From a bacterium (GTDB taxonomy: Bacteria; Babelota; Babeliae; Babelales; UBA12409): DNA of 60,609 nucleotides. Shown here in pieces: positions 17,910-27,241 of the stretch; the first letter of the stretch is position 1; every line of letters begins with the position of its first letter. The stretch is from assembly GCA_021823685.1 (NCBI GenBank), contig JAKANL010000007.1:1-60609 (forward strand), in the 5' to 3' direction. The notes under the pieces are model-generated. The model saw only the letters and a program-made list of their open reading frames with translations, did not search any database and was not told where the DNA came from. The position numbers were made by a program, and so were the translations under genes.

Positions 17910-19472
17910 ATGAGTATTAAAGAGTTGTTAATCCCGATGACGATTGCGTTACTTATAACGCTTGGATTGCAGTATTATTTTGGCAGGCAGGATGCTCAAA
18001 AGGCTGCCAATGCTGGTTCAGAGCAGATGTATGAAGTGAAGCATGACCCAGCAGCCGTGGCGCCGCTTGTTTGGACCATTGATTTTGCCGGTGCGGAAAA
18101 AGAAAAAAATCACGAGGCAATTGCTACCTGCGTTGATACCGATTATGTGCGCTATACGTTTACAACAGCCGGTGCGGCTATTACGCAGATGGAATGCAAG
18201 CAGTGGACGCATCATGCGGCATTGTTGACGGCGCTTAATGCGCGCAGCGATCAAGAAAAAGCGCTGCTGGTAGCCTTTGCCGAAAAAACACCTTATTGGT
18301 ACGAGTTGGTCAGTCAAGAGCAAACTGCCGATGCTACGATTTTGACGTATCGCAGCAATTTGCCAGGCGACGGGCGTATAATTAAGACTTTTACGGTATA
18401 TCGCCATATGCCAAAAGTTGATTTGACCATTGCGTTAACGATGTCTCCACAGACGACGTATATTAAAAATATGCGCATTTTTTATCCCTCGCCGGCTACT
18501 GAAAGCGAAAGTAAGCTCAATGATGTGCGGTTATTCGTTAATGATACCTGCAGTCCGGATGCAGTGAAATTGTATGGCAAATTAACAGAAGTTGTGCATA
18601 AAACATGGCTACAACGAACGCTTTTTGGTGTTGCCGCACAATTTGTGGTACATGCGATGGTAGGCGATGCCAATACGTTTGTCTTCCGTAGTGCAGTTAA
18701 TAATGTGGATGATCGTTATCTCCTTGCGCAGTTAGAAGGTGCCGAAGTTAAAGAAAGCGGAACGTGGCGCTTGTCCTTTTACTTTGGCCCAAAACAATTA
18801 AATGTTATGCAAAAAGTTGATAAGCGGTTGGGCGATGTGTTGGATTATGGCATGCTTGCGCCATTTTCGCGCGGTATGTTAGCAATTCTTAATTTTTTCT
18901 ATCGCTATGTGCGCAATTACGGGATTGCCATTATTTTGTTAACGCTGCTTATTAAATTATTACTGTTGCCGCTTTCCATAAAAGGTCAGCGTGGTATGGA
19001 AAAGCACGGCGAATTCCAGCGTAAGATGCAATATATCAAACAAAAGTATCGCAATGATCCCGAGCGCCTCAAAGAAGAGCAAACCGCTCTTTTGCAGCAG
19101 CAGGGTGTTGGCGGTATGACGGGTGGATGTTTGCCGCTGTTGCTGCAAATTCCGGTCTTTTTTGCCTTAATGCGTGTATTGACGAACGCGTTTGAAATGT
19201 ATGACGCATCATTTTTGTGGATTCCGAATTTATCGGCGCCAGATCCCTGGTATATTTTGCCCATTTTATCTGGCCTTTCGATGTTGTTGGTTAAGCCGCC
19301 ATCATTGGGGGGCGCGGGATCTAAAAGCTCTAGCCTGCCATTTTCAACGTATGCTTGGGTACTTGTTATTGCGGCAGTTTCGATACGCTTATCGGCCGGT
19401 ATTGCGTTGTACATTGTGGTTAACCAAGTGCTGACCGTTGTTCAAAACCGTATTTTTGCAACCAAATCATGA
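17910..19472 (+). CDS. yidC: Membrane protein insertase YidC (with large periplasmic domain)
   Basis: LLIPMTIALLITLGLQYYF...; C-terminal NYGIAIILLTLLIKLLLLPLSIKGQRGMEKHGEFQRKMQYIKQKYRNDPERLKEE...GGCLPLLLQIPVFFALMRVL. Confidence 0.95.
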   Translation: MSIKELLIPMTIALLITLGLQYYFGRQDAQKAANAGSEQMYEVKHDPAAVAPLVWTIDFAGAEKEKNHEAIATCVDTDYVRYTFTTAGAAITQMECKQWTHHAALLTALNARSDQEKALLVAFAEKTPYWYELVSQEQTADATILTYRSNLPGDGRIIKTFTVYRHMPKVDLTIALTMSPQTTYIKNMRIFYPSPATESESKLNDVRLFVNDTCSPDAVKLYGKLTEVVHKTWLQRTLFGVAAQFVVHAMVGDANTFVFRSAVNNVDDRYLLAQLEGAEVKESGTWRLSFYFGPKQLNVMQKVDKRLGDVLDYGMLAPFSRGMLAILNFFYRYVRNYGIAIILLTLLIKLLLLPLSIKGQRGMEKHGEFQRKMQYIKQKYRNDPERLKEEQTALLQQQGVGGMTGGCLPLLLQIPVFFALMRVLTNAFEMYDASFLWIPNLSAPDPWYILPILSGLSMLLVKPPSLGGAGSKSSSLPFSTYAWVLVIAAVSIRLSAGIALYIVVNQVLTVVQNRIFATKS

Positions 19473-20071
19473 ACGTGGTCGATAAGTTGCCATCGCTGCA
19501 GGTAATGCTCAAGCATTTGCAAAAGGTGCCCTATCTGAGCTCAAAAAATATGTATCGGGTGGCAACGCATTTTTTGCATATGGACCGCAGTCAGCTTGAG
19601 TATTTTTGTCAGGCGCTTTTGCATGCGCACGATCGGCTTGTGCCGTGCCCGACGTGTTGCGCGTGGCAGGAAAAAGATGCCCCATGCCAATTTTGTCAGA
19701 GCGCTAAACGTGATCAAAAAACGGTATGTGTTGTTGAATCATGGCAAGATTTATTGGCTATTGAAAAATCCGGCGCGTTTAGTGGCGTTTACCACGTTTT
19801 GGGTGGTGTTATCTGTCCACTCGATGGTATCGGGCCCGAGCATTTGAGTATTGAACAATTAGTAAAACGTGCATCAACGATTGATGAGGTTATTTTTGCG
19901 ACTAACCAAACGCCTGAAGGCGAAGCGACGGCCGCTTATATTGCGCATTGTCTGCAGCAGGTGCCGGTAAGGATTACGTGCCTGGCATGCGGTGTCCCGG
20001 TTGGTTCCGCGTTGGAATTTTTGGATCGGATAACGGTATATAAAGCGCTTGCGCAGCGTAAAGAGTTTTAA
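19469..20071 (+). CDS. recR: Recombination protein RecR
   Basis: Zn motif CPTCCAWQEKDAPCQFC; VCVVESWQDLLAIEKSGAFSGVYHVLGGVICPLDGIGPEHL (Toprim). Overlaps yidC stop by 4 nt. Confidence 0.93.
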   Translation: MNVVDKLPSLQVMLKHLQKVPYLSSKNMYRVATHFLHMDRSQLEYFCQALLHAHDRLVPCPTCCAWQEKDAPCQFCQSAKRDQKTVCVVESWQDLLAIEKSGAFSGVYHVLGGVICPLDGIGPEHLSIEQLVKRASTIDEVIFATNQTPEGEATAAYIAHCLQQVPVRITCLACGVPVGSALEFLDRITVYKALAQRKEF

Positions 20072-20073
20072 TC

Positions 20074-21345
20074 ATGATTAATCAAAGTGAGTACGTTCAA
20101 CGACGCAAAAAATTAGTCGAATTGATTCAGGGGCAACGGCAAGCACCAGGTGTAGTAGTAATCAGTGCGCAGCCTGAAATGGGTTCACAACGCTTTATAC
20201 AAGATGCGACGTTTGAGTATTTTTCCGGCATTCAGGAACCTGCCGGTGTTTTAACGATCGATTGCCAAACGGGACACACCATGCTCTGGGTTCCCAATAC
20301 ACAAGGGCGGCGTGCGCAGTGGGTTGCGCATACGCATGAAGCTGATATGGCCAATGCGCGGCTTGCGGGTGTCGATGAAATTACATATTTAGGACAGGCG
20401 ATTCCCGGGTATCAATTAGCGCCGTTGAGTGCGATGGCCGTGTATCAGCATCTATGCGTTTATCTTAAAGCTGTGCTTGATCGCGGGCAGTCCATTTTTG
20501 CGTGTCGTACTTCTGGCGATACCCACTTTCTTAATCAGCACTGGTTTATCGATCGTTTGAGCCACTGGGTTTCTGGTTTGGCGGAAAATATTTGTGATAT
20601 CAGCGCTCTAGTTTGCCGCATGCGGCGCGTAAAAAGCCGGAGTGAAATTGAGTGCATGTATAAAGCCGTGGAGCTTACGGTTGCTGCGCAAATCGCTGCA
20701 GCTGAGCTGGTACGTCCGGGGTGTTACGAACGTGAAATACAGGCTGCTATCGAATATGTTTTTACGAGTAACGGCGCGCAATCGGCTTTTGTACCGCTCG
20801 TTGCCGGGGGCCGCAATGCGTCGATTATTCACTATGATGTTGGCGCGCATCAATTGCAAAATGGTGAGCTGGTAATTATTGATTGTGGCGCGCGTGTGAG
20901 CGGTTATTGCGCGGATCTATCACGTACGTATCCGGTTGGTAAAAAGTTTACACCCAAACAGCATGACATATACCAGCTCGTCTATGACGCGCAGGCGTAT
21001 ATTGCTGAGTGCATTAGGCCGGGCATGTGGCTCAATAATGCACAATATCCCGAACAGTCATTGCATCATATGGCGATGCAATTTTTTGCCAAACATGGCT
21101 GTGAAAAGTATTTTGTGCATGGCATTGGCCATTATCTGGGGCTTGAAGTGCATGATGTTGGCAGTTTGAGCGAACCGCTTCAGGATGGCGATGTTATCAC
21201 GATTGAACCAGGGCTTTATCGAACTGATGAAGGTATGGGCGTTCGTCTGGAAGATGATTACTGGGTGATTAAAGACGGTGCGCATTGCTTGAGTTTGGAT
21301 ATGCAAAAAGCGCCTGAAGAAATTCAAGCGCTTATGCAACGATAG
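20074..21345 (+). CDS. pepP: Xaa-Pro aminopeptidase (M24B)
   Basis: AFVPLVAGGRNASIIHYDVGAHQLQNGELVIIDCGARVSGYCADLSRTYPV; HGIGHYLGLEVHDVG; EPGLY; VRLEDDYWV. Confidence 0.9.
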   Translation: MINQSEYVQRRKKLVELIQGQRQAPGVVVISAQPEMGSQRFIQDATFEYFSGIQEPAGVLTIDCQTGHTMLWVPNTQGRRAQWVAHTHEADMANARLAGVDEITYLGQAIPGYQLAPLSAMAVYQHLCVYLKAVLDRGQSIFACRTSGDTHFLNQHWFIDRLSHWVSGLAENICDISALVCRMRRVKSRSEIECMYKAVELTVAAQIAAAELVRPGCYEREIQAAIEYVFTSNGAQSAFVPLVAGGRNASIIHYDVGAHQLQNGELVIIDCGARVSGYCADLSRTYPVGKKFTPKQHDIYQLVYDAQAYIAECIRPGMWLNNAQYPEQSLHHMAMQFFAKHGCEKYFVHGIGHYLGLEVHDVGSLSEPLQDGDVITIEPGLYRTDEGMGVRLEDDYWVIKDGAHCLSLDMQKAPEEIQALMQR

Positions 21346-21364
21346 TTACTACTTCTGATATGTC

Positions 21365-21703
21365 TTATTTAAAACATGGGCCGTGAAAATTTGGGCTTTT
21401 GAATCCGTATGGATCGCTCGATTCGCCTTCGATTTTGATGGGGTTCCTCTGTGCGTCGTAGAGTCTTACAATGCCATTAATTCCATCATCATGCCATGAA
21501 ACGCTGACAGGCTCGGTTTTGGTGACAACCGGCGCGCCATATTCATCGCCATCGATGCGGACGAACACGTTACACGTACCGTCTGTGCAGTATGTTATGA
21601 CGTCACAACGTTTTGATGACGGTTTGAGAATGTTCCGTGTGGTAGCGGCGTTTACGCTTGTGATCACCGTCATCGCTATACCCAAAAGCAAGATCTTTTT
21701 CAT
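21365..21703 (-). CDS. Small predicted secreted protein
   Basis: MKKILLLGIAMTVITSVNA signal with upstream SD aaggaga; 112 aa, Cys-containing. Confidence 0.6.
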   Translation of the reverse strand: MKKILLLGIAMTVITSVNAATTRNILKPSSKRCDVITYCTDGTCNVFVRIDGDEYGAPVVTKTEPVSVSWHDDGINGIVRLYDAQRNPIKIEGESSDPYGFKSPNFHGPCFK

Positions 21704-21906
21704 ATCAATCTCCTTTATTTTAACCTCTCTGTTAAAGTATATCCGATCCGATGTGATAATTTCAAGTATAGAATATGTTTCCCATATGAGGGCCAATCTT
21801 CGGTGCTTTTGAGCGTTTGCTATTTCTTTATTAAAATATTGCAATTGGGCATTGTTTTTTGATAGTCTGGTGTTAGGTATACATGTTTAACCAAAAGGAG
21901 GAGTTC

Positions 21907-22281
21907 ATGAATAGATTGTTATTAGCTGGTATCGCTTTAGTGCCGATGATGTTATCGGCCGTTGAAGTGCCTGTCTGTGGCGGCGGTAAGGTTGCTCTCA
22001 GGCAAAAACAAAGTTGCCAGATTAAATTGCCTGAGTTGGCTGGTGCAAAGTGGGTTGCCAAAATTGGCGACGGTAAGGCGAAGTTTGTACGAGTAACCTT
22101 CCGTACCGAGCGCCCAGTAACAAAAAAGGTTAAGGGCAAGCCGGCGCACAAAGCCGCGGCAGTAAGGGTTATTACCATTCGTGCGTTGAAGCCTGGTGCG
22201 GGTAACGTTGTGTTATCGCAGCAAAAGGGTAAAAAGATCATCAGTGAGCATGTTGTTGCGGTAAACGTAGCTAAGAAATAG
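21907..22281 (+). CDS. Small predicted secreted, beta-rich protein
   Basis: MNRLLLAGIALVPMMLSA signal, SD aaggagga; VRVITIRALKPGAGNVVLSQQKGKKIISEHVVAVNV. Confidence 0.65.
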   Translation: MNRLLLAGIALVPMMLSAVEVPVCGGGKVALRQKQSCQIKLPELAGAKWVAKIGDGKAKFVRVTFRTERPVTKKVKGKPAHKAAAVRVITIRALKPGAGNVVLSQQKGKKIISEHVVAVNVAKK

Positions 22282-22300
22282 CCAATTTTTTGGTTTTTTT

Positions 22301-22330
22301 AAAAAGAGCCTGGGTTCCCAGGCTCTTTTT
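22301..22330 (+). terminator. Rho-independent terminator
   Basis: AAAAAGAGCCTGGG-tt-CCCAGGCTCTTTTT, perfect 14-bp stem. Confidence 0.85.
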
Positions 22331-22372
22331 ATGCCTTTCTCAGGAAGCCCGTGTTGGCGCCGTGAAAAATGT

Positions 22373-23950
22373 TCACTTTTTGTGTGCAAAGTAATTAATG
22401 CTCGCGATTAATCCTATGCATAGAAGTAGGCCTATCCCGCTGCTGGCAAGCCCATTAGCGGCACCACGCAGTGGCAGAAGCTCGCTGATAAGGAACGATA
22501 CGCTCGTGCAAAAGATAACCGGCAAAAGATACCAAGCCTGCGTTTTAACGTGGTCTATTTGGTAGCAGCCAGCGCTTGTTGATGCCATGGTAACGGGGTC
22601 GGAGATGGGGCAGAGTTGCGCACCGGCAACAGCGCCGGATAAAATAGCGCCAATGCTGATGGGCAGGAGGGTGACCATATCAATACCACATGCCTGCGCG
22701 CAGGCGCTTACGATCGGGATGGTGATAGGGACGACAACGCCGATAGTTCCCCACGAAGATCCCGTGCCCAGAGCCGTTAATGTGCTGATTAAAAAGATAA
22801 TGAGCGGCAAGAAAATAATATTGACGTGTGGGAGTAAAAGCCCGGCTAGGTAATTACCGGTGTGGAGTTCTTTGTCAATGATAGTGCTGAAAATAAGTGC
22901 GCAAAAAATAATGACTACTGAGGTATACGTAAGTTTAAAACCATTCCATACGATAGAGGGTATTTGGCGCATGGTAACCACGCGCCGCATAAGTGCCCAA
23001 GCGCAGCTTATGGTAAACGATGCTATGGCAGACGCCATGAGAACGGTAAAAATATTGGTATGTCTGAATGCTTCTAAGAGGTTATGCGCTCCACCAAAAA
23101 GATGATACCCGCCGCTGAGGGGAATGCCGATAAGCGTGAACGTAATCAGCGAAAGAACCGGGACGAAAAAATCGCTTAGGTACACGGCGTGGTTGGGCGC
23201 ATGCGGTTGAGTGTCGGCTAGAAAACGCGGTTCCATGCCGCCAAATAGGTTACCCGTTTGTTGTGCCGCAACTTCTTGCGTGTGCATGGGGCCATATGAA
23301 ATACGCCGACGAATGATAAACCAGACGCTCCCGACAAGAATAAAAGAATAAAAAACAAAGGGAATGCTTTGTAGATATAGATAAAATGGTTCAGCTGAGA
23401 TCACGGAGCCCGGTTGCGGTGAAACGCCGGCAGATTTTAATTGGCGCACGATAAGCGCGACCCAGCTTGAAATGGGAACGAGCACGACTATTGGCGATGC
23501 CATCGTGTTAACGAGAAATGCCAATTTTACTCGAGCAATGCGCATTTGGTCGGTAAGCGGCTTCATGATGCAGCCGGTGGTTAGGGCGCTCAAATAGTCA
23601 TCGATGCACAGAAAGCACGATAATATCAGCGAAGAAGATTCAACTGCTTTGGTTGATTGTAACCGTTTGGTAATCAATTTACTAAATTGGCAAATGCCGC
23701 CGGTAGTATTAATAAGCGTAATAATGCCGCCTAGGACGATAACAAAGCCATATACATTGAGATTTTCTCGATCAAGCAGTTGTTGCATAAAGTAGTGATA
23801 GGTAATTTGTACGGTCTGTAACGGCAATCCGTGCGCGGCGACGAATGCGGCACTGATAATTCCCAAAATGACGGACAAAATAATATTGCGCGTAAAAAAT
23901 GCTGCACCCAAAATGATGAGCGGGGGGAGCAAAACAAAGCACTGAACCAT
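22373..23950 (-). CDS. NhaC-family Na+/H+ antiporter
   Basis: 525-aa multi-spanning membrane protein; GTGSSWGTIGVVVPITIPI, AGAQLCPISDPVTMASTSAGC characteristic NhaC motifs. Confidence 0.85.
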   Translation of the reverse strand: MVQCFVLLPPLIILGAAFFTRNIILSVILGIISAAFVAAHGLPLQTVQITYHYFMQQLLDRENLNVYGFVIVLGGIITLINTTGGICQFSKLITKRLQSTKAVESSSLILSCFLCIDDYLSALTTGCIMKPLTDQMRIARVKLAFLVNTMASPIVVLVPISSWVALIVRQLKSAGVSPQPGSVISAEPFYLYLQSIPFVFYSFILVGSVWFIIRRRISYGPMHTQEVAAQQTGNLFGGMEPRFLADTQPHAPNHAVYLSDFFVPVLSLITFTLIGIPLSGGYHLFGGAHNLLEAFRHTNIFTVLMASAIASFTISCAWALMRRVVTMRQIPSIVWNGFKLTYTSVVIIFCALIFSTIIDKELHTGNYLAGLLLPHVNIIFLPLIIFLISTLTALGTGSSWGTIGVVVPITIPIVSACAQACGIDMVTLLPISIGAILSGAVAGAQLCPISDPVTMASTSAGCYQIDHVKTQAWYLLPVIFCTSVSFLISELLPLRGAANGLASSGIGLLLCIGLIASINYFAHKK

Positions 23951-24092
23951 TAAAACCCTTTGGAATTTAAACGTGCGTCTTAATGTAGTTTACACAATGG
24001 GCTTCCTAACAACAACTATTTGTGCGGTTATGAACGAAGGCGATTAGACTTTCAGGTCGGGTGTGTGCTTTTCACATGGTGTGCAAACAGGG

Positions 24093-24239
24093 CATCCTTC
24101 GACAGGTTCAGGATGAACGGGGTACGAGGTCATGATGGACGGAGGGTACCTATCATGCATTCGCTTACTCTGAATTTCCTGCGCGCCCGTCACTCTGAAA
24201 TTCTCCCACGCCCGTTCACCCTGAGTTTATCGAAGGGTG
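24093..24239. repeat. REP-like imperfect inverted-repeat element
   Basis: Left arm CATCCTTCGACAGGTTCAGGATGAACGGGG versus right arm CCCGTTCACCCTGAGTTTATCGAAGGGTG (reverse complement with a few mismatches). Translates to the RPFTLSLSKG string typical of dispersed intergenic repeats in bacteria. Confidence 0.6.
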
Positions 24240-24357
24240 CAGGCCGCATTTACGCCTGTTTGATTGTTCTCAAAGCTATATTTGACGATTAACGGCTTTT
24301 TTGATTAACTAATAACTGTACACAACGTCAAAAAATTAAATAAAAATTGGATTTCAC

Positions 24358-24786
24358 ATGAACATGAATAGGGCTTTTTATCTGCACAACGAAAATCGCA
24401 AACCTCGCTGGGTCCTCGTCGACGCCGAAGGTAAGAGTTTGGGTCGCTTGGCCAGTGAAATCACCAAAATGTTGCGCGGTAAAACAGTTCCTTGGTATAC
24501 CCCGCACGCTGATGCCGGCGATTACGTTGTCGTAATCAATGCTGAAAAAGTGGTATTAACCGGCAAAAAAATGACCAATAAAGTATACCAACGTTATTCC
24601 GGCTGGATTGGAGGCCTCAAAGAAATTTCAGCGCGTGATATGATGAAGAAAAAACCAACATTTCTTATCGAACATGCCGTACTCGGTATGATGCCCAAGC
24701 ACAGTGCACTTGCGCGGAGCATGTTCAGCAAACTCAAAGTGTATGCTGGTCCAAATCATCCACACAAGGCACAAAAGATAAGTTAA
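24358..24786 (+). CDS. rplM: 50S ribosomal protein L13
   Basis: RKPRWVLVDAEGKSLGRLASEITKMLRGKTVPWYTPHADAGDYVVVINAEKVVLTGKKMTNKVYQRYSGWIGGLK. Confidence 0.95.
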   Translation: MNMNRAFYLHNENRKPRWVLVDAEGKSLGRLASEITKMLRGKTVPWYTPHADAGDYVVVINAEKVVLTGKKMTNKVYQRYSGWIGGLKEISARDMMKKKPTFLIEHAVLGMMPKHSALARSMFSKLKVYAGPNHPHKAQKIS

Positions 24787-24808
24787 TTATCTTTGCAATG
24801 TAAAGATT

Positions 24809-24833
24809 AAGCCCCGCAACGCGGGGCTTTTTT
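24809..24833 (+). terminator. Rho-independent terminator after rplM
   Basis: AAGCCCCGC-aac-GCGGGGCTTTTTT. Confidence 0.85.
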
Positions 24834-24996
24834 GTTGCAAAACTTTTGATTTGTTGTGCAGACGCGTATTTTGAGCAGATTCGGACCAGTAAAGGACCTT
24901 TGCCGTCGCGGACTTGCGGCACTAACTGGTTATGCGTGAATTTACTCCTGAGGTGCGCTGTTTTTGGCCGTAGAGCGGGCTAAAATCGGCGAGGAG

Positions 24997-26109
24997 TCAC
25001 CAGCCTAGCCAGAGCTTAATCTTTGGCCAGAAGAGCGCTATGGAGTCTTTGATGGTCAAATAGGTGGTCAGGGCTATGATAAGTGCCCAACTGGCATAGG
25101 CGATGGTGAGTAACGCTTTTTCAGGAAGTCTGCGGCCGATGGCCGATTGAATCGTTTCTAAAACGAGTTGTCCGCCGTCAGTAATGGGTAATGGTATGAG
25201 ATTGATAACGGCCAAATTGACGCTAATGAACGCTAAAAAGAATAGAAAGATTAAAAAATGCTGCTGGGCGCTGTTTATGAGCCATGAAATAATCATCATG
25301 GGGCCGCCGACGCCATCCAGTGAGCGTTTGTGGAAAAGTGAGGCAAATGACGAAATAATCGTGCCGGTTAATTCGGCGAGGGCTTGCCAGGCGTTAACCA
25401 GGCTGGTGCCAATGCTGCAGCTGGGCAGATAGGTTGGCTGAAAGGCGGTAATACCCAAGGCTCCGCGTTGGTCTGGGTGCGCTGTGATGGTAAGTATTTG
25501 CTCACCGCGTTTAACCGTAAGCGTGATGTCTTGCTCTTTGTGTTGTCTGAGCTGGGTAATCAGCTCGGTAACGCTGGGGGTGGCGCGGTTATCGATACCG
25601 ATAATTTCATCATTAATGGCTAATTGGATGCGTTGGGCGCATGAATCTGGTTGAATACTGGCAATGACTGGACGTACGTTTGCTGGTTTATAGAAAATCG
25701 ATTGCGGCATGCCGATCAGGAAGAGTAATACGAGTATCAAATAGGTAAATAACCCATTAAAAAAGATGCCGCCGCCCAAAATACACCATTTGCGCCACAG
25801 CGATATCTGCTGGAAGGATCCGGCGCCGGTGGCGTGCGAGTGTTCTTGTTCGCCCTGCCCAATTTCTGCCAATCCGGCGATTTCAACGTATCCGCCAAGC
25901 GGAATAGCCGAAAGCTTAAATTCGGTTTCGCCTACGCGTTTGGTCCAAAGCGTTGGCCCCATGCCGATTGAGAAAGACGGTACACGAACGCCAAAAAGGC
26001 GTGCGAAGATAAAATGCCCAAGTTCGTGAAATCCGATGAGAAGGCCGATGCCAAAGACGCCCATGATAATAAAAGGAATATTCTTTAAAAGTGGTAGAAA
26101 AAGACTCAT
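24997..26109 (-). CDS. rseP: Site-2 metalloprotease RseP (M50B, with PDZ)
   Basis: GIGLLIGFHELGHFIFARLFGVRVPSFSIGMGPTLW (HExxH), PDZ-like RPVIASIQPDSCAQRIQLAINDEIIGID, NLIPLPITDGGQLV. SD-preceded ATG at 26109. Confidence 0.92.
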   Translation of the reverse strand: MSLFLPLLKNIPFIIMGVFGIGLLIGFHELGHFIFARLFGVRVPSFSIGMGPTLWTKRVGETEFKLSAIPLGGYVEIAGLAEIGQGEQEHSHATGAGSFQQISLWRKWCILGGGIFFNGLFTYLILVLLFLIGMPQSIFYKPANVRPVIASIQPDSCAQRIQLAINDEIIGIDNRATPSVTELITQLRQHKEQDITLTVKRGEQILTITAHPDQRGALGITAFQPTYLPSCSIGTSLVNAWQALAELTGTIISSFASLFHKRSLDGVGGPMMIISWLINSAQQHFLIFLFFLAFISVNLAVINLIPLPITDGGQLVLETIQSAIGRRLPEKALLTIAYASWALIIALTTYLTIKDSIALFWPKIKLWLGW

Positions 26110-26327
26110 AAAAACGTTCTCCGGTATATTCTTCGGCCCCATCAATACGGGCGCCGTGTGAAATAATGATTACACAAACCGTAACAATTTTATGATATTT
26201 GTGCAATGGACAGGGGACCGATCAAATCATTTCCGCTTGAAAAATTTGAGGAAAAGGTTAAAATTACTAACAAGCACGTTAAATTTGTTCCATTTGTAAA
26301 ATTAAGTGCAATCGAGTGTGTTTCATT

Positions 26328-26333
26328 TATAAT
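26328..26333 (+). promoter_or_regulatory. Candidate -10 box (TATAAT) immediately upstream of rpsL
   Basis: Perfect TATAAT ending 14 nt before the rpsL ATG; no convincing -35. Confidence 0.35.
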
Positions 26334-26347
26334 AGGATACGTTATTT

Positions 26348-26731
26348 ATGCCTACGGTAAGTCAGCTTATTCGCAAAAAGCGCAAGGCCGCTACGTTTAA
26401 GTCGAAGAGCTCTGCGCTGAATAGATGCCCACAATTGCGTGGTGTTTGCAAACGCGTATTTACGACAACCCCTAAAAAACCAAACTCAGCTTTGCGTAAA
26501 GTGTGCCGTGTCAAATTATCAAGCGGCATCGAAGTAACTGCGTACATTCCTGGCGAAGGGCATAACTTACAAGAACACTCAATGGTGCTTGTTCGCGGCG
26601 GGCGTGTAAAGGACTTGCCTGGGGTAAAATATCATGTGGTGCGGGGTGCCCTTGATACCGCTGGCGTTGAAAATAGAAGAAATAGCCGTTCTTTATACGG
26701 TGCTAAAAGACCAAAATCGGCACAAGAATAA
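26348..26731 (+). CDS. rpsL: 30S ribosomal protein S12
   Basis: [13 protein letters not shown]...[74 protein letters not shown]. Confidence 0.98.
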   Translation: MPTVSQLIRKKRKAATFKSKSSALNRCPQLRGVCKRVFTTTPKKPNSALRKVCRVKLSSGIEVTAYIPGEGHNLQEHSMVLVRGGRVKDLPGVKYHVVRGALDTAGVENRRNSRSLYGAKRPKSAQE

Positions 26732-26740
26732 AGGTTAGAT

Positions 26741-27223
26741 ATGCCTAGAAGGAAAACAACAAGTTTTGTAAGAGATATTGGCGTTGATATGCGTTATGGC
26801 TCTGAGATTATGCAAAAACTGATCAACGTTATCATGGAGCGTGGAAAAAAGAGCGTAGCTACCGGTATTGTTTATGAAGCAATGGACATGCTCGAAAAGA
26901 AGAGCGGTGGTAATCCGCAAGAAGCGCTTCGCTTATTTGCTAAGGCTATTCAAAATATTACGCCGGTTGCAGAAGTTCGTCCTCGTCGTGTTGGCGGTAG
27001 TGTTTATCAAGTGCCGACGCCTGTCGATGAACAACGTGCTCGTTCGTTGGCGCTGCGCTGGTTAATTGATGCTGCTGCTCAACGTTCTGCGCGAACGATG
27101 GGCATTCGTTTGGCTCAAGAGTTGATGGACGCCGTTGATGGGCGTGGTGGCGCAATCAAAAAGAAGGCCGATGTGCACAAGATGGCCGAGTCAAATCGCG
27201 CATTTTCACATTACGCCTGGTAA
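26741..27223 (+). CDS. rpsG: 30S ribosomal protein S7
   Basis: MPRRKTTSFVRDIGVDMRYGSEIMQKLINVIMERGKKSVA...PVAEVRPRRVGGSVYQVPTPV. Confidence 0.97.
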   Translation: MPRRKTTSFVRDIGVDMRYGSEIMQKLINVIMERGKKSVATGIVYEAMDMLEKKSGGNPQEALRLFAKAIQNITPVAEVRPRRVGGSVYQVPTPVDEQRARSLALRWLIDAAAQRSARTMGIRLAQELMDAVDGRGGAIKKKADVHKMAESNRAFSHYAW

Positions 27224-27241
27224 AATTGGGGATATGGGTTT

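Noticed and set aside
24020-24292. 90-aa ORF containing RPFTLSLSKG
   Set aside because: Translation of the REP-like intergenic repeat rather than a real protein.
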